A DNA stretch of 64,000 nucleotides. Origin: Enchytraeus crypticus (taxonomy: Eukaryota; Annelida; Clitellata; Enchytraeida; Enchytraeidae). The DNA lies in NCBI GenBank assembly GCA_905160935.1, contig CAJHZI010000882.1, positions 1,721,501-1,785,500 on the forward strand. The letters run 5' to 3'. Positions within the stretch are counted from its first letter, which is position 1; each line of letters opens with the position of its first letter. The notes under the pieces were generated by a model. The model ran no database searches. It saw only the letters and a list, made by a program, of their open reading frames with translations, and was not told the origin of the DNA. Shown here one piece after another: positions 55,301 through 64,000 of the stretch. Both the position numbers and the translations under genes were made by a program.

Positions 55301-58300
55301 CTAATCCTCATCATCATCATCACCATCATCATTGTAGTAATCATAGGCACAATCTAGATCCTCTTCATTATCTTCATTATGACAATCTTCAACTTTCTCT
55401 GTTTCCTGTAACACAAGTAACAGCACCACCAGGGGCTTGTTTAAAACATCCAACTCAAACAACTACATTTAACTTTACAAGAAATATATTCTATACATTT
55501 CATACAATAACAACTTACTGTGTCATTTTGATATTAATATTTTATAGGGCAGAAAATATGATTAAAATATCAATATGAAGAAACATTGATATTTTATATT
55601 ATATAATATATTATCATATTAAATTATTTATTATATTATATATTATATTATTTTATTATATTTTGTATTCTATCATATTTATCAATATGATAAATATCCC
55701 TGGTAACTGTACAATAAACATTATAATACAGTTCGTATCAATATTATAAGTAACTGCTAAATTTCTCTAAAAAATGATATACGAGTACTATAAATGCAAT
55801 ACAGAAAATAAGTAAAGTAGGTGTATACACAGTACAGTACATCTAATTTTATCTATTACGCCAAAGACAAGTGAATGGAATAAGGAATACAATGCCGTTC
55901 ATTTTAACACTTGGCAAGAAATTAAAGACATTGCAGTCAATTTTGTAAAAATGTACAGCAAAGTAAAAAATTTTAAGAACAGGAATAAATATTGCAGAAC
56001 TCTTCATTACTTTGGATGCCCTCACTTTCTATAAAATATTGGTGTTAAATTATCCCATTTGAGCTGCCATTCACAAGGTGTGACTCAGCATATACAAGAC
56101 TTGCTAACCAATCAGAACAGCGAGCTGCCTGTATTAAATTTTACGCTTTCACAAAGCATCCTACCTGCCCTTGCGGCCATGCCAACTTAGTTTTTTTTCC
56201 TTTCAAGATTCATAAAGCACTATTGACACTTAATGCAGGGTGTACTATTTGATATGCACAGAGATCTATTTGATTTACATCTGAGAAAATGAAACTGAAA
56301 ATTGAAACAAATTGATAAAATACATATACAAAACCAATGAATTAGAATCATGCTAGAGATTGCAAACCTCTTCAGCCGACAATTTGAGATTCTGATAGCA
56401 GCCACGTTTGTATCGTATCAAGTCCCCCCACAGTACATCTGCATTGCAGCCTGGACAGGCTCCACCCACTGGCAAGAGGTGTGGCCTAGAATTTGACTTA
56501 CAGCTACTGGAGAGAAAGTGTTGTGCCAAACACAATGTGTGCATGACCGAGGAGCAATTAAAGCAGCGTAATGTGTTTGAATCCGCCTAAACACAACAGC
56601 AAAGATTCATGACGTAGTAGCAATTTTTACATACATACATGTTCAACTAATGCTTAATTTTTAAAATCTGGAATTCAGTCATGCAGGCACATGATTTAGG
56701 TAAATAGCCGACAACTTAAAAACGGATGTAAGGTATTTTTATATAATACCTTAATGCCACAATGTTCTTGCCATCAACAATCCTTGGCAAATCTAATAAA
56801 TTTAAATAATTTCTATCCAATTTTCACTCCTTCCTCCATACCCTACCTCATCTCCATCAATACTACCTCTGTATTTCTACTCTTTCTCTCTCTCTCTTAG
56901 TGCACTGCCTACCGGCAGGTCCATGCCATATAACGCTTCCACTCATCTCTCTCTATCATCTCTGTTCTCATCTCTCTGTATTTCTATTATATGGTCGATT
57001 ATTTTATGTTGTAAAATAGAATAACAAATATTTTTGAAATACCTACCATTAGCAATACTTTGCACAGACCACAGGACAAAGTCTGCTGCATTAATACTTT
57101 ACGTCTTTGCATAGCTTCATCTTCTGAACCAGAAACAGGCTTGACTTTGACACTCTTTACAGGCCCATACTCAATAGGCATGTGAATTGGAGGCAGACTG
57201 GTAGGATTGAATGCTACCTGTTATAGTAAATATAAATGATCATAACGTGAATATTGTTCTAAATGGTAAATAATAAGGCTGCGCGACCAGAATTGTGCCT
57301 CTAATTGTAATTATCAGCACTGGTAAAGCTGAACGATATCAGTATAATCTTTACAAAACACATCTCGGTATATTTATAGCATATGCTTTTAGCGTATAAT
57401 TGCAACTTCTATACAATTCTTTAGCTAATTTCTTATATTCTTTTCATAGAATATGTTCAAGCCAGGAAACTTCTATCATAATTTTCAAGTTCGCAGCGCA
57501 GCAAGAGTAAATTTAAACTCGAAAGCCTGAAAGTTACATACATGTGTCAAAGTAGAGTATAAAGGCTATGATCATAAACCTTCAAAAGTTATACTTCTTG
57601 AGCTCTAATGTGCATTATAACCCAAAACAAAATTTATGCGGTCAAATACAGTGCAAGTAAAATCAAAACAAACAAATTGTATTTCTAAACATTATCCTGC
57701 TTACTCCTTGAAGAAAGCCCAAGCAATTGTACTATTAATAAGCTAGTATCTTTAACATAATGAGCACCCTAAAATGAGTAAGATTAGCTTCCATGGAGGA
57801 TGAAAGTTTAGATTTCTAAAAATAGTTCTTTCATTTGCATGGCAAGAGTGGGCAAATGAGAGGAACTGTCTCTGCAAGAGATTTAGCAATTTACTAGGAA
57901 TTTAATATATTTAATGCATTTTTTCAATAAAAGTCACAAACAGAAATAATTATTCCAAGTAACTTAGAAATCTTATGGACACTAGAGAACAACCCTGGCA
58001 ACCTAACCTGAAACTGCTGCTTGAGCCAGCGAACAGTCAGCGGGAGACGATTCCAAGGTCCAGTCCTCAACATCTCACACAGCACCCTCAGCTTGTACTC
58101 AAATCTCTTCTCTGTCTTACGCTTAGCCGGCACATGTCTTAGTCTACGAGAAATGTCCGGCTTAGTCCACGCCCACTCAAACTGAAATAGCCAACAGCGA
58201 TTAAAACCACTAAAATAGGGATTAAGAATGTCTGGCTTAGTGCACGCCCCACCAAAACTGAAGCATCTAATATGCATTAAAAGTTTAAAACTACTAATAT

Positions 58301-61225
58301 AAAACTCTTTCTTATTAAGTGGCACTATATCAAGTACTAGTAGGCCCCAAAATAACAGTAGTAATTGCAGTGGCTGGTGGCTGAATTGGTAGCATGTTTG
58401 TTTGGTAAGCTAGAGATTAGCAAGAGAAATGGGTCTGAAAACCCTATCGTTCAACAGAAAGTAAAGAACTTAGCTTTACACCGTTATAACAGTCACCACC
58501 AACACAAACAACAACATAAATTATCAATATGTTAAGTGTCAGATATATGTCTCTCTTGGTCAAAACACCAGGAAACTGATGTAGTTAATAGGAAATTAGG
58601 AATTACTACAACATAAATATCAGTACTGTAATCTATATCTAAGTACAGACAGTAAAATATGGGTGTAAATAATATTCTCTACTTTAAAAAAAAGTTCAGT
58701 CAAAATAAAAGTCTTTGCATTGTCAATAGTTTACAACCTAGCAAGAGTTTAAAAATATATCCAATAAGAACTACTAACAATGATTATAATTTAAAATATA
58801 ACCATTTTTAAGTTAATCTTGGCATATATTACGCAGTACATTATAGCTCCTCTTATAGAAGACGCTTTCAGTTAGTCTGATGTGTTCAGTGGGAATTTAT
58901 GTACATTGAGCCTTGAAAATGTGGAACAATACACATTATAGATGTGGGACACGACTTCATATTATTAATCATCATCATCATCATCTTCCCTAGAATCCCA
59001 GTTCACCCAGGGGCGGGATACGAATAGACCTTCTCCAATCCTCTCTGCCCCACACCAATCACAATATGCCCATACCATTCTATTTGTTTAAATTTCATAT
59101 TATTAATCAAACCTTTTAAATTAATTTGTAAATACGTATCTAAACAATAACCATTGAAACAGTAATAGTAGCTAAATTACTAATCTGACTAAACATATCA
59201 AATTAGGGCTGGTAGCAATTATAATTTTTAGTAATAGTTAGTGTACTGAGTACTGAAATTTAGCAAATAATCAATATTTTGGTTAATTTTCCACATATTT
59301 AATACTTATAATCTCTGTGTTCGATCTGTGTTTTAGGTGAATTATTTGTAACAAATCACACAGAAAACGTTTTCAGCTGAATATACTGTACAGTTATCAC
59401 ACAATTTAAATCCAAAATAATTAATCAGACATACGACTAGAAATAGTTTAATATTTACTTTACCAGTATTTTTAACTTGTTGTTTGCCATGAATGCTTAC
59501 TTTACCTGCCCGAAAGTTGCTTCTCTTACATCAAGTAAACGAAATAAAATTTTCGTTTGATCATTAAAAGTTATTTAATCCTTCAAATTTCCTTAATCGT
59601 TAACGATTAAATTAATCATTAACTTCCGCAGCCCTATATAAAATGATAAGTAGCAAATAAACAGTACAATAATATTATGAACAGCCACAAGTCTGATCAA
59701 AAACTGATTTATAAATAACAAGCCATTCAAATAGGTATACAGTTGTGATACCACACCAAGACTCTTTATATAATTACTAAGCTAATTTGTTTCTATTAAT
59801 ATCTATATAGTTGAAGTTGTCTTGTACATTTCGATTTCATAAATTGTGTAGAGGTTACAGCAAAAAAAGTAGACAAACTTAAAAATATGCAAAAAATGAT
59901 CTTCTTTCTCATAAGAGGATGAATGGATGAACTTATGAGCAGAGTTAACGTAAGTATTATATGAAAGAATTTAGTTATACCCTTAGTGCTGATATCATGT
60001 TTGGAAATCCATGAATGATAAGCACCATTTCCCTAATATACAGAAAGTACAGTAATTTTAAGCAAATGTATACTACACAGATTACCAAGGGCCATTGCTC
60101 CATAATGATCAACAATAATCAGTATGTCATGTCAAATGGAACCAGTTCTTAACATCTATTGGATGGTTGAAAGTACACTAATTTTATTCCCCGTGTTGTG
60201 CTCGGGTGTGGTTGGACCACTGCAGAATAGGGCAACCGCAAACAATCTGCCGCGTGTACGTACGAGGTGACTAAAGGCAGGAGCTGAGGATGAAAAGAGG
60301 GGACTCACCGCACCATGAAATATTTTCTCTCAGGATTAAATGGTAATTAATCCACCTGAGGAAGGCAACAGGAAACCACCTCAGAAGCCATACTTTTCCC
60401 AAACTACAGGCTACATAAGGCGTGGATAGGGCATGGACTTTGTGAAGGGATTAACTTGTTGATCTAAGGAGTGCTCTTGTGGAGCGAGAAAACAGACTTT
60501 GAGTATGAATATGTACCTTGAACCTGCCACTTGGCAGTGCACTGAAGAAAAGAATGTAAATATTTAGAAAAAAGTAAATATAATATAATAAATAAATAAA
60601 ATACATAATAAATACAAGAGCCACCAATTGAAAGAAAAGAAATCTGCAGAACAAGTGGCAGCTGATAACACATTTTTAATTCAAAATTAATATACTGGCT
60701 CTTGTAAATTTATATTGTGCACACCTTATAGACAACGTGAATCCTACGTAAAGAATTGCGATATAGCAAATTACCAACATGAAGACATAGCTTAATTTAT
60801 ATTAAATTTGACCTTTAACTAATATCTAGCCTCACTCTAATCCAGTGCCAGAATTTGTCTAAAATCAATGAAAAACATTTCACAGGCATGACATTTGAGA
60901 GTTACTATACAGACTATAATACAGTATACGAATCCAGGATATTTATAATTATATTGCACACAGTTAAGGAATTCGAGCCAGTAAAATATGAAACTGCAGA
61001 AACTACTAAATATTCAAAACATTGTACAAAAACAAAAATTAAATAATACAACCATGGACCTCTCCCATGTGTACGTCTCGCCCCACCAGCCTGTGTGCCA
61101 CGATTGTGCTGATTCACTCGTCGATTTGGATTAACTGTAAATCCAATATAAGTCCATCCTAAGTACTTAGGATTAGTTGAATACAAGATATATACTCCAT
61201 AAAAATTCTCAATTTCATGCGACAT
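55301..61225 (-). CDS. SLX1: Structure-specific endonuclease subunit SLX1, complete, 6 exons
   Basis: SLX1 is the catalytic subunit of the SLX1-SLX4 nuclease, which cuts Holliday junctions, 5' flaps and other branched DNA in the nucleus. Exons from the start: 61225-61053, 60032-59981, 58181-58008, 57217-57047, 56586-56368, 55405-55301 (TAG). Phases agree, giving 297 residues (human about 275). The GIY-YIG nuclease domain shows YGVY (9-12), YIG (26-28), the RR pair at 35-36 and the expected catalytic Glu in FEWAW (Glu77). HGRGPW spans the exon 1/2 junction and is typical of the family. A C-terminal C4HC3 RING-like finger uses Cys182, Cys185, Cys198, Cys201, His206, Cys209, Cys234 and Cys237, followed by LWGDLI, also a family signature. 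The last exon encodes an unusually acidic tail ending in runs of Asp, from a GAT-rich stretch. Exon 2 is only 52 nt. No SLX4 is visible nearby. Confidence 0.95.
56883..56995 (-). mobile_element. RTE-like LINE terminal fragment in SLX1 intron 4
   Basis: A CT microsatellite at 56883-56898 followed by the complement of the family end (gtgcactgcctaccggcagg, ccatgccatataacgcttcc). It is in sense orientation relative to SLX1. Confidence 0.55.
58968..59100 (-). mobile_element. S3 repeat, 3' part, SLX1 intron 2
   Basis: A CATC run at 58971-58984, then cagttcacccaggggcggga, acgaatagaccttctccaat and tctgccccacaccaatca. It is sense relative to SLX1. Confidence 0.7.
60175..60560 (+). repeat. Unclassified interspersed-repeat-like segment in SLX1 intron 1
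   Basis: A stretch less AT-rich than its surroundings contains gtgctcgggtgtggttggac, gaaggcaacaggaaaccacc and ccttgaacctgccacttggc agtgcac. The last part resembles the RTE-like LINE ends elsewhere in the window. I cannot classify the rest. Confidence 0.35.
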
Positions 61226-61559
61226 TTAAGAACTGCAAGTAATTATCATAGATATATGCTTCAATGTAAAGTGAACTTACAATTGAACCTATTTTTATTT
61301 AAAATAATTAAAGAAACTCAAACTGATATTTACGAATTACGCAAACGGAAGTTCAAAACTGTACCTAAAACTGAGAAGTGAGGGTATCGGCTAGATGGTC
61401 ACTTATTGGGACAGAATTATTTACATCATCACGGGTCAATTTTTCTAGTCACTTTTAAATTTGTTCTTTGAAGTTTTACCAAATTTTATTAGTTTCTTAG
61501 GAATATGTGTAGCGTTAGGTAAAGGGTTGGGGTTAGGCTTAGGGAAAATTTAAAAAGTT

Positions 61560-61760
61560 ACATTAACGTAATTTAAGTTACATTTGCGCCTAAACCACCT
61601 TTTCTTTAACCCCTTTACTTTGGACTGAATTTCTGGATTTTGGAATTTGCACCGTTTTTGGACCTTCTTTTTTTGCTCGCCGGCTTGATTTTGTCTCAAT
61701 AGTGCTCGATGTTGTCATTGATGACTGTAGCACTCCAATTGTTGTTATTATTATTATTAT
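61560..61760 (+). mobile_element. LINE-B 3' tail fragment
   Basis: It carries the family tail: ggattttggaatttgcaccg, then ttgattttgtctcaatagtg and gctcgatgttgtcattgatg, ending in TTATTATT repeats. It lies upstream of SLX1, within 340 to 540 bases of its start codon, and is antisense to it. Confidence 0.7.
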
Positions 61761-61898
61761 TGTAATAAAATTATAAATCCCGCGATGATGTAAACAAGAG
61801 CCCGCGATGATGCAAATAATGCTGTCCAAGTAAGTGACCATCTAACCGCAATTGAAATGTGGACGTCTACGGGATTTATATCATCATTAAGAATTAAA

Positions 61899-62040
61899 CA
61901 CCCATTACAGTGAAATGATCAACTATGTTGATATTTATCACTTTTTAATACCACATGTTTAAACCATTAGGCAATTTATTCCATTTTCCGTCTAACCAGT
62001 CCAATGAATGTCCGTGATTTTACTTTCTCTAACCATTATT
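61899..62040 (-). mobile_element. S2 SINE, partial
   Basis: The complement of the family 3' half: ttacagtgaaatgatcaact, taccacatgtttaaaccatt and ccagtccaatgaatgtccg. The tRNA-like head is missing. Confidence 0.75.
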
Positions 62041-62089
62041 GCGCTATTATTGCGCTATTAACCAACATTAGCGCTATTGAATGTATCAA

Positions 62090-63100
62090 TAGCGCAATGG
62101 TTAAAGGTGTCGATTTCTTCATGGATGTCTGTCAATTTCTTAGCGCTCAATCCATCCAAGACTGAGTTTGTGCTATTTGGGACACCTCAACAACTGTCAA
62201 AACTGAATGAGGCTTCCCTCTCTCTCACGTCTGACTAGGCCATCACACCTGTTTCTTCTGTCAAGAGCCTCGGTGTCATCCTCGACCAGCATCTCGCATT
62301 CCACGATCACATCACCAAAACTTAACAGGCTTGCTTCTTCCACATCAGAGATCTGCGTCGAATACGACCATATCTTACCGTTGAGACCACTTCTACCATC
62401 GGTGCGGCTCTCGTGCAATCCAAACTGGACTACTGTAACTCCTTGTTTCTGAATCTCCCAAGCTGTGAGATTGACAGATTGCAGTTCATCCAAAATTCCC
62501 TTGCACGTGCAGTCTTCCGCCGCTCCAAGCAATCCCATGTGACTCCTCTCTTGAAGTCTCTGCACTGGCTTAAAGTAGTAGAGAACGCATTGTTTACAAG
62601 GCGGCTTCTCTGACAAACAAGTCTATTACTACCCCAGGCAAAGGTTAAATGTCCCACTTAATACAAGTGAGGCAGCCTTCCTCCATACAGTCATCCACTA
62701 GGTCCTTTAAGCTAATCACTTTAGAGCGACCTAGCATCCCTTCTCGCAGTAAGCTCTCCAAGCGCTCCTTCCAGCACACTGCTCCTCAGATCTGGAATTC
62801 TCTTCCTTCCACTTTACCCTCATCTTCTGCTGATCATCCTTTCCTTTAATATGAACAGTTTCATAGACGGTTGAAGGCTTTTCTTTTTGACCACTCATAT
62901 TCAACCTTTGCACATGAACTGAGACCAACACGTAGACCTCCATTCCACTAGTACCCTTCCTCGGATCGAACTCCCGGATTTTGGCTCACCGTTTTTGGAC
63001 CCCACACTCTGCTCATCGGATTTGATTTGGTACCACAGTGCTCAATGTTGTCATTGACGACAGTAGCACTCTAATTTTGTTTGTTGTTGTTGTTGTTGTA
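62090..63100 (+). mobile_element. LINE-B: CR1/L2-like LINE 3' portion, degenerate
   Basis: Reverse transcriptase blocks follow in order with several stops: LNPSKTEFVLFGTP (about 62145-62190), VKSLGVILDQHL (near 62260), [16 protein letters not shown] (62413-62465), LQFIQNSLARAVFRR and LKSLHWLKVVE. After these come IWNSLPSTLPSSS (about 62800-62840) and a 3' tail with gctcaatgttgtcattgacg and GTT repeats ending near 63100. Similar tails at 61560-61760, 43605-43860 and 30836-31080 define the family. Confidence 0.8.
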
Positions 63101-63305
63101 GATAACGTCATGAAGAATTAAACGATAGACCCTGAGGTGAATTGAACCCTCCTGGGTTCGAATCCTAGCCGCGCTGATCTGAGAGTAAAATCTCGGACAT
63201 TCACTGGACTGGCTATACGGAAAATGGACAAAATTGCCTAACGGATTTAACATGTGGTATTAAAAGTGATAGATATCAACGTAGTTGATCATTTCACTGT
63301 AATGT

Positions 63306-63335
<30 letters not shown>
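63101..63335 (+). mobile_element. S2 tRNA-like SINE directly after the LINE-B tail
   Basis: It has gataacgtcatgaagaatta, B box gggttcgaatcc (63152), cattcactggactggctata and tagttgatcatttcactgta, ending in a TTA microsatellite (63308-63335). It starts immediately after the GTT repeats that close LINE-B. Confidence 0.85.
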
Positions 63336-63337
<2 letters not shown>

Positions 63338-63673
63338 TTCAGAAAAAAGTAAAAATTAATTAGATCTGTTTGATCACCTTCACTTTTCAGAATTATAATT
63401 ATTGTAACAAATTAACAATAGCAAAGTATTTTATAAATTGTATGCTTTGTGTTAAATTTGTGTTGCAGTAAATTGTAGACATCAAGGCTTTACAGTCAGT
63501 AAAAAATAAGTTGTTTCATTTGTTGTAAAAAATCAACATTTTTATATATGTTTATATATTTTTCGGAAAAACAACTCTGATGAATTAGTAAACAAAGATA
63601 AAACAGAGAAAGTAGCAATATCAAATAAAAATGTAGACATAAATTGGAAAAAGAACCTTAATATTTAGTTAGT

Positions 63674-63841
63674 ATGTTAGATACAGAAAATGATACAATT
63701 CAGACGAAAATACTAACTGTGATGGCATTTAATAAATACAGATCGAAATTAACTAATAAAAAACTAAATCTTAAAGTTAGCATAAAAGTCTTTAATACTT
63801 ATATTAAATCTGTATTTGTATATAGACCTTTTATAATGTAG
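63674..63841 (+). mobile_element. Possible LINE reverse-transcriptase remnant
   Basis: A short open frame ends at TAG 63841. Its fragments TENDTIQTKILTVMAFNKYR and KVFNTYIKSVFVYRP resemble a block that follows the catalytic region in RTE-like reverse transcriptases. It is strongly AT-biased and lacks other blocks, so the call is tentative. Confidence 0.4.
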
Positions 63842-64000
63842 CAGTAACTCAGGTAGCAGTAACTTAGGTTATTAGCTGCTAATAATTAAATGATTGGTTC
63901 ATATTCTGGACTGCCCAGTCACTGATAGTTTTTCAAATAATTGATGTTTTTTGATTGAGGGAGTAACTCTGTTCACATAATAAACAAAGCCTAATGGGAG

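Larger units (their letters stand above)
61226..64000. other. Upstream region of SLX1, retroelement-rich
   Basis: No gene supported. It contains a LINE-B tail (61560), an S2 fragment (61899), the main LINE-B copy (62090), an S2 SINE (63101) and a possible RTE-like remnant (63674). Confidence 0.65.

Noticed and set aside
61498-61550. Telomere-like gggttagg stretch
   Set aside because: Only a few imperfect units; not a telomeric array.

Overview
The window is metazoan nuclear DNA from an invertebrate of uncertain phylum. Genes are split into many short exons with GT-AG introns, the background is AT-rich, and most non-coding sequence is made of LINE remnants, several SINE-like families, a piggyBac element and microsatellites. 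There is no operon structure, Shine-Dalgarno signal, CRISPR array or rRNA operon.

Five protein-coding genes could be assembled exon by exon, with reading phase checked at every junction. (1) Plus strand, 1-12252: the last 12 coding exons of the beta-adaptin gene (AP-1/AP-2 large subunit), entering from the left edge and ending in the appendage domain. (2) Minus strand, 28360-15790: a complete 12-exon gene for chaperonin subunit CCT6 (TCP-1 zeta, 531 aa), convergent with beta-adaptin. (3) Plus strand, 31534-38564: a 7-exon, 347-residue polytopic membrane protein, all introns phase 0, that appears to be an internal duplication of a TP53I11-like four-helix unit. (4) Plus strand, 48430-53089: a 3-exon, 464-residue single-pass protein with signal peptide, one von Willebrand factor C domain, one membrane helix and a cytoplasmic tail with PPPPY and PPPY motifs. 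(5) Minus strand, 61225-55301: a complete 6-exon SLX1 structure-specific endonuclease gene (297 aa; GIY-YIG nuclease plus C4HC3 zinc finger). The genes have unrelated housekeeping or membrane roles and show no sign of forming one pathway.

Intergenic stretches are 12253-15789 (minisatellites, one SINE), 28361-31533 (SINEs, LINE remnants), 38565-48429 (LINE remnants, a 5S-like SINE, a MITE candidate, a large AT microsatellite), 53090-55300 and 61226-64000 (LINE and SINE copies). I name the repeat families here: LINE-A (CR1/L2-like), LINE-B (second CR1/L2-like family), an RTE-like LINE, S1 and S2 (tRNA-like SINEs), S3 (ends in GATG-type repeats) and S4 (5S-rRNA-like SINE). A 2.5-kb piggyBac element with TTAA target site and terminal inverted repeats lies in intron 1 of gene 3.

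The points most worth checking are a tandem duplication of the start of one beta-adaptin exon whose three differences are all synonymous; retroelement 3' tails lying close to splice junctions in two genes; the duplicated membrane protein with matching exon structure; and a 52-bp perfect palindrome in a beta-adaptin intron. I found no convincing new defence or biosynthetic system.
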